Assembly (NCBI RefSeq): GCF_043641665.1
Contig: NC_092193.1
Span: 3,860,001-3,924,000, forward strand
Source of the DNA: Enoplosus armatus
Taxonomy: Eukaryota > Chordata > Actinopteri > Centrarchiformes > Enoplosidae
Length of the DNA: 64,000 nt
Direction: 5' to 3'
Both the position numbers and the translations under genes were made by a program. Positions 37,201 to 51,500 of this stretch are shown here, one piece after another; within the stretch, counting starts at the first letter, position 1; every line of letters starts with the position of its first letter. The notes below the pieces were generated by a model. It was not told the origin of the DNA. It did not search any database and saw only the letters and a program-made list of their open reading frames with translations.

Positions 37201-40200
37201 GTCACATGAACGGAGACACACACATGGAAGGCATTTGTGTGTCTATGCGTCTGGATTTTGTTTTTCAGTCACTTCTTGTTTTCACAGTTGATCTTACTCG
37301 GCTGATCATGACGACTGTAAAGAACAAATCAAGCGTTCTCAAAGTATTCTAGTGAAAGATAGATGGATGGGCAGATGGACGGAGGGATGAAATATGAATG
37401 GATGTTTGGATGATAATGGATAGATGGATCAATTGATTGCTAATTGGATGAAAGGATGGCAGGCTGCACTGATGGATAGATGGTGGATGGATGAATCAAT
37501 GTATAGATTTCTGAACAATGGGTAAAGGCTTGTTTAATAGAAGGAAGGAAGAATCTGATGGATGGATGATAGATGGAGGAGCGGCAGGATTGATGAAAGA
37601 AGCGCCAGGTGGATGAATGGATTGCTGGATGGTAATAGAAGAAGGATGGAGAAATAGATGGATGGATGGATTGCCTGATTAGCAGATGAATGGATGGATG
37701 ATGGCTATAAGGATGGCAGGATGATGGATGAATCAACAGACGGATGAAGAGATGGCAGAATATGAATGAATCAGTGGAGGAATCTGCGAATGGATGGATG
37801 AAGGATGAAATCAATTGTTGGACCATGGACAGAAGGATTTTGGGGTGAATGGATATATTGATTGATGGATTAAATTGCTGGACAACTGATGAATGAATTT
37901 CTGGATGATGAATAGAAAGATGATGGGTGGATGGATGGAAGGATGGATGGATTGATAGGTGGAGCTATGGTAGGACAGATAAATGAATCAACCGATAGCA
38001 GGATGGATGTATGATTGGTAGATTGTTGGATGATAATGGACGGATGGATGAATGGATGAATTAATCGTTATGTGGAATGGATGTGATGACTCAAAGAGAC
38101 AGATCGATGGGTGAATGGATGGAAGGATGGATGTATGATTGGTAGATTGTTGGATGATAATGGACGGATGGATGAATGAATGGAAGGACGGATGTATGAT
38201 TGGTAGATTGTTGGATGATAATGGACGGATGGATGAATGGATGGAAGGATGGATGTATGATTGGTAGATTGTTGGATGATAATGGACGGATGGATGAATT
38301 AATCGTTATGTGGGTAGAAGATATAGGTAGAAAGATGCCCGAGTGGATGGGATGACTCACAGAGACAGATGGATGGATGAATGGATGGAAGGATGGATGT
38401 ATTGTTCAATGACAGATGTAAGAATCATCAGATGGCTGGAAGGATTTTGGATGGACAAATCAATGAAACGAAGATGGATGGTGCCGAATGGATGGATACA
38501 CAGTTGGATCAACTTTAGTCCCCGAGTATATTCTTGATGACCTCTTCGTGTGAAAGTGCAAAACAACGCTGGTCAGCGACTCTGCCGTCCGTTGTTTAGC
38601 CTAGTGTTTGTGCCACAACACAAATATTCTGTTGAATCTCAGCCTTTTTTATGTGGCTTCAGACCGAGACGTTGTTTCACCAGCGGCCCTGTGCTCAGCC
38701 TTCAGTCTGACTTTGCCAGTTTCAAAGAAAACAAAAGCGTCCCTTCCAGATGGTTGTATTTTTCAGTTCCACAACGGCCACGCAAAACAGGAAGACTAAA
38801 AGTGCTGCCGTCACAGAATGGTTAGCCTGTGGATCGCTTCCAAGGAAAGTTGAGGCGTGAACCTCCAAAAAATGATTTGGTTGTTTGTTCTGTGTTTTGC
38901 AGCAATATGTTTCTTCTGTTTGTTGCTTTGAAGTACAAAAGAGCCGTGAGAATTAGGTCAATGAAAGATGGATATTTGTTTTGTTTTCCTGTTTGTAGTC
39001 TGATTTGTTGAACCAGAGAATATTCACAAAACCTTGACAATTTTAGGTTTTTATTGGGACGTTTTGTTAGTTTAGTTCCACAGTGATTTAAGAAATTAGA
39101 GGTTTTACCCATTTGAGCAAGAAAGATCTACAGATCAACATAGCTCCCCCTTTTCTCATGCCATCTCTGCTTTCCAAAAATGACTAAATGTCCCACGTTG
39201 CTGTGGGGTCTCAGTCTTGGATTCCCTCCTGCTGAGCTTTGAGTTTAATCATTAAATCCCTCCTGGTCATTTCGTGTGATCCTCCCAGAACGAGAAGAGA
39301 GGAAAGGAAAGTAGCAGTGGAAAACCAGGAGGAAATCTGTGAAGAGAATGTGATCTCTGAGATGAAGAGTAAGCAAAGGGGAAAGAGGGGAAGAGAGAGC
39401 AGAAGGACACAGATAGACTCAGAGAGGCTTCAGGCTGGTTGGCATGGTCAGTCTAATCCTGACCTCGGTGACAGACCTCTTGTTGTCTCTCCTCCTCCTC
39501 CTCCTCCTCCTCCTCCTCCTCCACCCTCAGGCTGTTCTGTCCCGTCACGTCCTGCACCATCACTTTCTCTCTCTCTCTCTGTCTCTCCTCACACTCTCCT
39601 CCTCCTCCTCTTCACTCTCCCTGAACTCCATGTGCACTCGCGTCATGTTTTCATCCCATTTCTTCCTCTGTTTGCCGCATGCTCTCTGTCTCCTTCTCCT
39701 CCATTTGGATAAATGATGGTGAACTTTTCACGGCGTTCAACCTGAAGTTCAGAACCTATCGATGAAAAGAAATGGTGTCCGCCATGTGTAGATCAGTGAG
39801 AAGTAAGAATAGAGTACGAACGTTGGCTGACTTTCACCAGCTGGCTCTCGTCTCTCAGCAGCAAATATTTGTGTAATGGAAGGAAGGGTGAACTTTGAAT
39901 CCTGCTATTGTTTCTCTTATGCAACTGTACATTGTTTGGATTTGCTTTTCTAAACAACTATAGACCCAAACTATGTGTCTCATATGAATCAGCTCACACA
40001 TAAATAACACATACAAGTAAAAGAAAATGCACACTAAAACGCACACACTTACAATAAAACTAACAAATTGCCGTAAATGTAATCAGACCGATTGTGGATT
40101 CCCTGCTCATCAGTGAGCGAACACTCATACTTACACACACACACACACTCACGCTTTCACACACACAAATGAAAACACATGTCAGATTAGATCCTTAACG

Positions 40201-43200
40201 AGCAGATTAACGGGGAAAGAGGTCGGCGGGGGGGGGGGCCCAGCGAGCAACGTCACACACGCACAGCTGCAATCGCAGGATTTACAGGATGCAGTCGCTG
40301 ATACACTCCAGATGTCACTTACACACTCGATAGAGGGGCATCTATCACAGCAAACAGAGACGATGAAGCTTGTTTTGAACTATTTTTGAATTAAAGCTCA
40401 ACATATTTAAATCCGCTTCGAACACTGGATCAGTAAACGGTTTGGTGGGTTGGCTGGTTTAATAACTTTGGAGGATTTATCCAAAGAGGCGTAGGCATCT
40501 GATGGCTGGACATGACTACTTTTAAATCTTCAAGTCTTTCAGGCTCAAGCAAGTCCCTTTTTTTTTCGCAGACGAGAATCCTTCAGAGACCGAACTCATC
40601 ACATCCCTGAAAATTGTACAATTTTCTGGTGAACATAGAAGACATTTCTTTTTATTTTACCGTTACTTTGGTTCCTGATACCATATAAAAGCAAGCACCA
40701 CCCGTCCTGCCCTGGTGCATGGCATGTTATAATGCAGCAGCACCTTCGAGGGAGAAAGACGTAACAATGCAGGCGTTCACCAGATGTGAAGCGCGTTCTC
40801 AGGATAATACGTTTTTATACTTATGCATGCTGTATTTTCAATTTACTCGATGACAAATGACACTAATGCGACACCAGTGATGTTATCCAACTTCACTTTG
40901 TGAAGGACTCACATTTGGTGTGGACTCCATGAGTCTGCTACAGCAGCTTTCACACCTCAGCAAAGCTCTGAGGGAAAACAGCCTCAGGTCCAGGAAAACC
41001 TGTCCAATTGGCTCAAGTGTGAAAATGGCCTTACTTGAACTTTGGAGTGATTTAAAATATCTCTAAACTGACTGTATTATAGGAATTAAACATGTCTTTG
41101 TCAGTTTTTAGTGTAGATAGTTGGGTGGATTTACAGACAAGCCTTGACCTATTTCTTTCTCTGTGAAACTGAAATTAAACTGACCTACATGTTTCCGAGA
41201 CTCCTAAAAGTCACAAGACACCATTAAAAATTCCAATAAACCACGAAATATAAATGACTGTGACTTCATTCATCCGATTCGTACATCTGCCTCCTTGTGA
41301 ATTTAAAAGACCCGTGAAAACTCGATATCACGCTTGGGACAGGTCAGCGTCGGGAGACAGGGGTCAGGGGTCAGTCAGCGGGTCAAACTGTGTTTTGACC
41401 TTCCCCAGGGAGGATGAGCGGCCTGGGACGCTTTGTCATTTTAAACACGCGCGACGGGAAACCTGCCCCCTTTTGAGCCTAAGTGGTTGTTCAGTAGCAG
41501 CGTGAACAATAAAGTCTTTTTCTTTCTCAGCTTGTAGAGGAATGTGTTGTATCTGTCTGGGTAGAAACGCCTCAGGGTGACCTCCCATTGAGACATGTAG
41601 GTAGAAGACACACACACACACACACACACACACACATCTCTTGTGGGCAGACGACAAACAGATTAAAGTGTGTGGGAGGCACACACAGAGATATGCATAC
41701 ATACATGGATGTAACAGACGTGAATGTGTTCAGTCTGACGACCCACATCTTTCAGGTCAGCTCTACACACTGAACATGACCTGGGGCTTTTATTTTGATA
41801 CTCTAAAATAAGTGAGTTTGTGGGCGCGGTCGCGTGATGGTCTGTTCAGCTTTATTTTATTAACTTTGAGGTACTTTGAAGATTTCAGAGAACACTGGAG
41901 TGACTCAGCGTTCATCTGTGTCATGAGCTCTGAGTTATTTTGAATCAGACTGCTGACTGAAGGAAACAGGAAATGGGCCTGTTAGTCAAGTGTTGAGCGC
42001 AAAATCATCACTGTGTCACCAGAAAACCATTTATTCTGGTATTATATGCCAACACTTTAGTATAAGATGAGTGACTTCAGACCAGCAGACTTTAACCAGC
42101 AGCAGTAGTAGCAGTAGTAGCAGTAGTAGTGGTGGTGTTTAGATCGTTTTCTATATTAGCATCAAAAAGGTTTTGTAAGTAAGGGTCTTTATTATGAGAA
42201 ACTGTCAATGATTTATGTATAAGCAACAATGATAGGCTATACCCAACATTACATGGTAACTTGGTGGTAAAAGCCATGAAAATGTACCATAGCATTGAAT
42301 TCATTATATGCTTTCTCTGTGAAATCTAGTGAAGGGATAGAAATAGAAATACTCACATATAAACACTTCAAAATGGTAAAGTACAAGCGTTTATAAAAAA
42401 CTGACCTGCCATCATTAAGAAAGTGATGTTGTAATGTTTTGTTTACATTGCCTGTACATTTACTAATGTTAAAAGTGCAATATTAGCTTAATATATTAGA
42501 CATAGCCGGGTTTAGCTCACTGTTGGCGACGGTCTTCTTTACTAGACACCTTCATTTCATGTAAAAACAGGTGGTGTTATCTTTGTGATTCATTTAATTT
42601 TAACTTGACAGTGAAAAACCTTTCAGACGCTGCTGCAGTCTCTCTGTGATAATGTTAGCTTCTCTCTATCACTCATCATGCTAAAGTGTTAGCCCGGAGC
42701 TCCAGGAGCAGTGACCCACGAAGAACAGAAGAATCATTTTGGTGTTTGTGTGTTTGCGTGACTGAAAAGCTAATTTGGCGAATGTGCTCATCCTCTTTTA
42801 ACTTGGTTTATTTCTCAAATGCAACTTGTTCAGTCACAACACCAGCAGGCATTTCTGCTTAATAACATCATTCTCCGAAATTAAGGCTATTTCACAACGT
42901 CCAACTGTTAGCTCTTTATCTTTGTATCTGCCTCCCCGTCTGTCTGTCAACTAGACTCTCATTGCCAAACCGAAGCAGTCCCTGCTGGGGTTTCTATATG
43001 TGAGTCTGAATAGAGCTAGCTAATTAATGTCACATGTTTTCGGGAACAAGAGGGGTGAGCGTATAGTCAGCCAGGCCTCTCTGTGAATGCAGATGAACTT
43101 GTCGAGGGCTAACACATGTCAAAGTGCAGTGGAAGTGACACAGTGTTTATTGCTTCGCCCCTAACTCACTTTCGAGAGGTGTGGATTGAGTGTCGGTTGA

Positions 43201-45184
43201 CAAAGGGCCTTTTTCCTCCCGAATCTCTCAGGTACAGACGGAGACGTTTGGCCTTTCTGTGTATTCAGAGTCAGAAACGCCCTTCTGTGTTTGTTTAAGT
43301 CTAAAGTTAGCCAGACAGACTCCGGATGTAGTAACCAGCTCACGTTGTTTTCCACGAAACACACACAATGCTGCAACACTTTGACCCTCAGAGAAACTTG
43401 TCTACTCCCCCCAAAATGTCGACTTTGACTTTCGTTCTTTTCAACTTTTTCATATGAAACCCCATCTGAGTTTGCACCAAATCTCATTTCATCCTTCAGG
43501 GTCCCTAAACAGTCTGTCTAAGAGAGAGGGGGGAGAGAAGGGGGAGGGGGGGGGGGGGTGTTCTCCTTCCCTCCTCTGTCAGATTAAGGCTTCCTAAATG
43601 AGAACAAATTCCACCTCCTCCTCCTCTCCGTTTTAATTTCCCAGCAGGATTGTGCTGCCGTGGCTTTGGATCTGCACGGCCGAGGTGAAGGATGAGGATA
43701 TTCATACTTTGGCTGCTTGGCCCAATTTATTTTTTTGGGCAGAGGAGGGAGTTTGTGTGTGTGTGTGTGTGTGTGTGTTTGATGTTACTGGATTTACTTG
43801 AATATATTTTCTCAATTTTTGGAAGTGTTCTCCATCATCGTACTGTAAATGCTGGATTCACCAAATATTTTATCATCTAATTTGGATGTTTTGTTTGTTT
43901 TGAAATGCGTGTTCATGGCAGTCACGGTCATAAAATTAAATGTGTGGGTGGACGGGTGGCACGAGTGGTTATGAGTGTGCGTTGTGAGTGTGTGTACTTT
44001 ATGTGTGTGATGGCATCAAGTGAGATCTCATACTGTAGCTCTAATGAGTATTTCTGCAAACATTACTAAGTGTGTCTGCTCGAGTTCTGTTATCTTTATG
44101 AGGACCATCATTTTGATGTTTAGAGTTTAGACACTTATCCAAAGGGTTATTTCAGGGTTAGAATTAGGTTCATTTTAAGAACTGGGTCATGGTGAAGACC
44201 CACTGGGAGTGCAAAAATTCAGGCCACAAATTCTGGCTTCTTTCTTATCTCAACAACACTGTCTCCTTGAATTGACGTTTATATTGTTTTACGTTTATAT
44301 ACGTATAAATGGAGACGTAAGGCCACCCAGAGTACGTTTTTTTGTCAACAAGTTAGAAAGACAGAAAAAGTTGATACTGAACGTGTCAGTAAAATGTTCA
44401 CAGTCAACGTATTTCATGTGTTCCTGCAATAAAACATCTGCTCATAGCAACTAAAGCATGATTAAACATTTTTTTGTGGTTATGTTTTGGCAGGTTTCAG
44501 GAAAGATGGCGGTCTTGGTTAAATATTGCAAAAGTCAACAGTGAATTAAAGCACACACAGTGTGTTTTTAATTTGTCAACATTTAAACACAAAAGCTATC
44601 TTTGTCTAACCTGAGAGCTTCTGTCGCCTAAACTAAACCACACACAGGACACAGGGTGCCAACTCAGGTCTCCGGTGTTCAAAGACGTAGCACATTTCTG
44701 TTGCTGCGAACATAATCCAGGCCACAATTACCATGTAATCTCTGCGTAATTTGGAAAACAAATGTTAAATAAACTTAACTTTGAGGAGACAGGTTTGTAC
44801 AAGCCTAGAAAGTATTGCTCATTAGCCATTTGCATGACTTTATATTCGTTTGTACCTGTAAACATGGAGGCTAGCGTCACACAAGAGGAACATTTTTTAG
44901 CCACTTTTTACAGAACTTTCTCCCTTATTTGCATAGTTAATTTGTCAACATTCGACCTTTCTCTTTTCTTGTGTCTGAGCTCAATCCCACACCACCTGAT
45001 ATCCCATAATAACACTGTTAGGGATGTAGTTTGTCACAAGTATAGAGCTTGTGGGTGAGCTATGAATACAAGTGAGTGTTTCTGCAAATATTTGTGTGTG
45101 TGTGTGTGAGAGAGAGCGAGAGAAGGCAGGAAACTGACTAAGAGTATTATTCGTGGAGAGATGACATGAGCTGTAGAGAGTACT

Positions 45185-45236
<52 letters not shown>

Positions 45237-45354
45237 GGAGATGATGTCAATTTTTTGGGTGAACACGGGGGAGGTGAGAAACGGGGAGGGATGGACTGGT
45301 GTGTGTGATGGCAGGTGGCGTCGTAGTGTGTTTTCTGCTCACACACCCGCATAC

Positions 45355-45397
<43 letters not shown>

Positions 45398-45514
45398 GCC
45401 ATCTGTAGCCTCCCAGCAGAGCTCAGAACGACTGGTCAGACTGAGTTTATCAGCTCTAAAACACAAAAACCACTCATGTATTACAAAAGCTGAACATTGT
45501 AGCCTGCAGCTTCT

Positions 45515-45555
<41 letters not shown>

Positions 45556-48500
45556 ACTTGTATTACTCACATTGTGAGGACATGAATCTGTTCAGTCACA
45601 TTTTCGGGACTTCCCTCCCAATAGGAAACAAGAAACTGGAGGTTAGTGTTAGACATGTAGTGGTTATGGTCTCCATGTTCTGGACGTTGAGCCCAGAGAT
45701 CAACTGAATTCTCTTTTTACCTTTAATCACTGTACACTTAAAAAGTGTTTAAAAAGTCCCAGTATGCTTTATAATGTGCAATGTTGCAATCAAAAGTCTG
45801 AGATGATAAATTTAATTTAAGTTTAGGATCAAATGATTCATGTCACTTTAGTAAACTCCTGTGAAATGTGCTTTAGCATCCGGTGTGAAAGCTCTGCCAG
45901 GTTGTCGGTTATGTTTCCTGCATTTCTGAGCCTATTTTTTTTTTCATTTAGTGCAGTTTCTTCTTTACATGAAGAAAGTGGCAGCGTCCTGGGCATGCAG
46001 TGTGACAGCAGACAGTGTTTCAGAGATTTAGAGGTGTAGGTGTCTCAAGTCCGCAGGTACACCGGCCTCAATGGACAAAGATTGGACAAGGAAATGACTC
46101 TTCTTATGAGACTTTATCGCCACAGTCGCTCTCTCTGTCAGCAACCGAGTGCAACAAGTTCGCAGCTTTTTCCTGAAGTTGTTGAAAGCCATTCTGGGTA
46201 ATGAAGGAAATAACTATATGAAATAGGAGTAGATGAGGCCTGTTGGGGAAAAGTGTGCGTGCCAGAAAGTTTATTACGATACTCGATCAGACTTTAACTG
46301 CTCAATATTTGGTTTGGGTGTATCAAAAGTGGAATGTTTCCTTCAAAGCCACGTGGTTTATATAGAGGTGCAAGTGTTTGGAAGATTATTTTAACGTCTG
46401 GGGAGGAAGGTGGAGAGCAGACAGTGTTTGCGCAGACAGATCCAGATGAAGGGAAAGAGATGTGGATGGAATAAGTGAACGACAGAGAGGAGGGACGCTG
46501 AGAAACACTGAGTCACTCCAGCTTCAGCTTCGCTTTGCAGGAGGTGAACGTAACGACAGCTCCAACTTCGCCCCATAAATGCTCCCATGATACCTTCCAG
46601 ATGTGTGGTAAGAAGTTAGCCGGGGGGGGGGGGGGCAACACAACACAGCACAACACAGTGAGCATGTTAATGAGCTGTAGTGTATGAGGGTGTCTGCTTA
46701 TAGCTCAGTGCTCCAGTAGCTTGGGAAGAAGGCGGGAAGGAACGCAGGGCTGTGTGAAAATTCCCCCTCTCCGTCTGGATCTTATTTATTTAAAGAGGTC
46801 ATCAGCCACATCCTCATTTGTTTTAAATTTGGCAACATCGTCGGTGCCAAGCGGTCACTGCTGTGGTCAGTTTGCTTTGTTCTTTCTGTGTCACTTATCA
46901 AACAGTGTGGGTGATAATGAGACAGCTTAATTAATTTTATTGTTTATTGTTATTGTTAATTGTTTCTGTAGGTGTTACTCTTTTCTTTTCTTTGTGGAAA
47001 TGATGCTAACCCCCCACTTCTTATCATTTTACATAAAGCATTATTTCTGCTGCTTGAAGGGTTAAGTCGAGGGCGTAGTTGTTGGTTTCAGAGGTGGGGG
47101 AGAACTGAAACTATGTAAACGCTAGTGACAAAGTCTGCTTACTCACTTGTTCTGCAGCTTTTAACTATATCACAGTCTTCATCACCAGATGGAGTTTTTG
47201 TCCAGTTGTCATAGAACTGAAGATGTTTAAACTTTTCATTTCTGCATTCATATACATTTCTATCAACCTACAAATAACAGATCATGATGATATTCGTCAT
47301 TGTGCGTCCTTTAAGTATAGTGTACATTTCTGTTCATTATTATTACAATTCTAGCATCTAGTTAGGAGGAATATAACAGTCACAGTTTGTCACCTGTAGT
47401 TTTTCAGCTTTGAGTAGATTCCTGTCAGGCTGAATACGGCCACAACAGTCACATGGCTGTGACAGATGGCCTGAGAGGCAAACAATTGAGGGTTGACCTT
47501 GATGAGCATCCCTGCATTTTTATCAACTCTGAGCTTTTTTCATCTGGATTATTGTGGATGGACAGTAAGAGGATACAGTTTAGTGAGATAGTAGTAAAAG
47601 CTGCGGGGACAAAACTAGAATTTTGAGAAGTGAGCAGCACATATCCCCTCCATCCCCGGCGGGAATTTCACCCTCTGATATAGAACATCATTAGGTTTTA
47701 TGTTCAAGAGGTTTTCCTCAGTAAAAACAGCACATTTAAAAGCTTCCACATAATCAGTCATTGGAGTTGTACAACCCACATTTCTTTCTATTTTAACCAA
47801 CACTCACTCTACATCTCTTGACCTTCTCTTGCACTTCCTGCTACTGGCCGCTTATTAAGTGTGACATTTAGTCCCCTTACACTTACGGTTCTGTACATCA
47901 CTGTGGGTAAGACGGCCAGATAATAGGATAAAATGTTAATTTAAACATCCGCTGTCGGACCCCCTGATGCGCTGGCACTTGTTTTGCCCCTGAGCAAGGC
48001 ATTTGTTACGGACAGCTGCATTTGGAGGGCAGGGGTAGCCGGTGCGGTTAATCAGTGATGTGAGGGGATGGAGAGGAGGCTCCAGGGCTGCAGACTGAGA
48101 GACTCTCCTTAACTAGAGTGTGGAGAGACAGACCCACTTCATTAAACGGCCTGTCTCGGTAAACATTGACTGCCTCCAGGACTGGAGTGAGTGAGTGAGT
48201 GAGTGAGTGAGTGAGTGAGTGTCGCCATCTGCATGCAGACACACACACATTGTTTCTCTCCCTATGGCTCTTATTTTATGAGCTTCTGTACGACACGGCT
48301 GGGTGGGTGGGGGCGGGCGGGCGGGGGGAGCGAGGTGGAAGTGTGATGCTATGAATAAAAATGCCATCACCTAAACATCACCGTCGGCACTAAGACTTTA
48401 CAAGTGAGCACTTAAGACCGTTTCTCGCCGGGCGTGTAAAGCCGTCTGCGAACACGCGGAGAAGAAGACTGAGAGACACGGAGAACAAGAAAGTCAGAGA

Positions 48501-51500
48501 CGGAGAGAGGGAAAGAACAGATCTCGTACACCTCCGGCTCAAACACCTCGATTTAAACACGGAAAACATTGTTTATGCCCTCAGCGGTCAGCACTGCCGA
48601 TACATAATGCGTAAACAGACTTGCCTGAGAATTGTTTGTTTTTGTAAATGTTGATGTTGTTTATTAATTTAATTTGATATTCATTGTGTTTAGAGGCTGT
48701 AGCTGCAGCAGTTTGTTAGTTTACACCAGGTCTCTGCTGCCTGCAACTTCTCTTCTGCTGTACGCATCAGGTCTCTCTCAAAGGGAAATGTTTAGTTTGG
48801 CTTATTTAGGGGTGTTCTGGTGGGCTCCAGTGGTCCAAGAGGAAAACCACGTAACAGCAACGCGTCTGGTTCAATTCAGGCCGGGGACTTTTATTGCATG
48901 TCCCCTCTCTGTATGCCATGTGTCCTACGTCTGCGTCTCCGCTGTAATAAAGGCAAAAGAAAGAAAGAAACCTGATATATATATTTGTGTTGTGATAAAC
49001 TGTGGCTCTGTCAGTCTACCTGTTCTCCCTTGTTTACATAGTGAGACCAAAACCTTTAAATCAAGAGATTCTGTGAGAGATTTGAGGGTAAAAAACACAT
49101 TTCCCACGTCAATCACATGAAGAGACCACCACCTAACAAGCTTTCTGTCTGCACGCTAATGTTGTTAGCCGTGCGGTGAATCAGCAGTCAACAGCTGAAT
49201 TCCTGGAGTCTGAGACGAGCTGACTGTCTGAGCTTCAGACCTGCTGATGAAGTTTCTTTTCAAATGTTAAAGCTAGCGTGGTTATCTCTCTGAGGTCTTG
49301 TTTTTGAATCTGTATTTCTGTAGGAAAGGATCTCATTAGACACACATTCCTATGATTCCACACATTCTTACCTGAGAGCTTTTACTGCTGACCAGCAAGA
49401 ATATTTTGATATTCTACCCAGCTTCCTTCGGTAAACTCTGTTCTCTTGTCAGAGGGGTCAGAGGTCAGGCTCGGCTTCAACACAGAGACCCCAAAGCTGG
49501 TGTGGATTTTCTGTCTCTCTCAAGGACACCACAGCTGATATGGACACTCGGGTCCAGGTTCTCTGTTGTTCCCTTTTCAGCTTTAGATACTCGCCAGGCA
49601 AAGTTGTTTCCACAGCTGGCTGCAAGAGGAAGAAGCTCGTTATATCATATAACAAGTTCTGTATAATGTCCTTTATTTGTATAGCACTTAACAAAACAGT
49701 CCTAAAGTGCTTTCAGACTGAATGTGAATAATAAAAGACAAATGTCTGATCAAGAAGAATGTCAGATGTGAAAGCAGCTATATGAAGACTGTGAAAACAG
49801 TTTTAGAAGTGGTTTGCTGTAAATGTTGATGTACATGTTCCACAGTCTTCATGTCTGAGGCGTCACGGACCACATCTAACCGATTTCCCCTCGGTTTTCC
49901 CGTCCTGACAGTCAGGGACATCTGAGGCTGGGTCAGCTCTGATGGTTAGCACAGATTCTCTGTTTATCTGTCCTGATAATGTCAAACATGTCTGACATGT
50001 GTGACCTGGTGTGGAAAAATCCTGCAGTGAGAAGGGAAAACAGACGACCAATGAGGAGAGTTTACAGAGAAGTGTGTCTGCCGTATGATTTGTTATCCAG
50101 ACAACAGTGATGTTACGGCAGTCAGCATGCTACTGCTTTTGGTCCGTATTTTTTCTGTGGATAAAACAGAAATCTATTTTATTCAACTGTATATATAGAA
50201 AATATCCCTGAGGGTCATTTCCTACATTTCCCAGAATGACTTTCAGCAAACCTCAGAGATGGACCTTGAGCTTGAATCTCTTATCTGGGGATTATTTTTG
50301 TGTTGTTCTGCATGATAGTGACAGCAGCATAAGATTTGTTCTACTTAAGAAAAGTTTTTGGACTTAAAATGCAGCATGTTAATTACATTTCATATTATCA
50401 AACTCTGTTTATCAAGTCACACACACTCATATAAACACAAACACGCACTTTCAAGCTACTTGCGCACTTAAAACTGCACTTAGACTTGTGCGAATACTTT
50501 GCAGAACATGTATACAGTCCATATATTGCACAAACACATCAAGTACGGTATGGTAAGCGAGGCGCATGTTTTACAGAAGTCACTTGAGATGTTGTGAAGC
50601 GGACAGTGGGTGGACAGAGGGGAGTCTGCTGGTGAAGGATGAGGTGCTGCAGCGGCGGTGGGAGGTCCGCAGACAGCAGAGACTGATGAAGCCTCTCATT
50701 GCGCTCAGTGGGATCCTCAGAGCCTCCCAGTGCCGCACGCTGCCATGTCTTCATATTTCTGTCGCGGCCTCGCTTTCTCTCTCTGCCTCTCTGACTCCGT
50801 TCACGCTGCGCTTTCCCTACAAATACTTTAGACGGAGAAAGTTTTCTCATCAGTGTGAACAGCAGACGTAGCTCAGAGGATACATGGAACAAAACGTGCG
50901 ATCGGATATCTTAAAGTTCCCCTCACATGTTCCTTACACTACATCTACATTTGTTGTTCTTTGAGAGTAAATGTACCGACATCACGGTGCCTCACAAACT
51001 GTCCTTGACACACTGTCGTCTGTTGAGATGATGTGACTGTAGATATTGATCTTTTCACCATGTAAGTAATAAAGTAGATGAGCAGATGTTGCCATTCCCC
51101 CAACATTGAATAATTCAGTCTACAGCTGCTGTGTCTGAGAATATTCTTCACTGTGAATTTGCTGCGTCCATCATTCACTTGAGACAGCTGTCATTATTTA
51201 GGGTCCCACAGCGGCATCAGCTATAAGGAAAAAGAAGACAAAACACTGCAAACGAAGCCAATCAGATGACCACATCGGTATTTGGAAGAAACGCCTCAAT
51301 TCAGTCAAAATCCGGAAACCACAACATCCTTTGTTTTGATGTCATAGTGTGGGTGTGTCTTTTTAGCTTCACTGGCAGTTTGTAAGAAAGTGTATAGGTT
51401 AGGTTACACTCAAGAGCAGATATTAACAGTTATTTAAATGTTCAGTACATATGTTCTTACATGATGACAGTTTTTGTTGATATGCCTTTTTAAGTTTACT

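Noticed and set aside
37440..38360. Minus-strand frames rich in IHPS repeats
   Set aside because: They are translations of the GGAT minisatellite, not proteins.
39239..39712. 157-codon frame with poly-proline
   Set aside because: It results from the CTC array and pyrimidine-rich DNA in intron 2; no domain.
44981..45466. 161-codon minus frame
   Set aside because: Composed largely of CA/TG array translation (Thr-His and Cys-Val runs).
49984..50002. p53-like site AAACATGTCTGACATGTGT
   Set aside because: Only the first half-site fits the consensus; the second overlaps and has mismatches.
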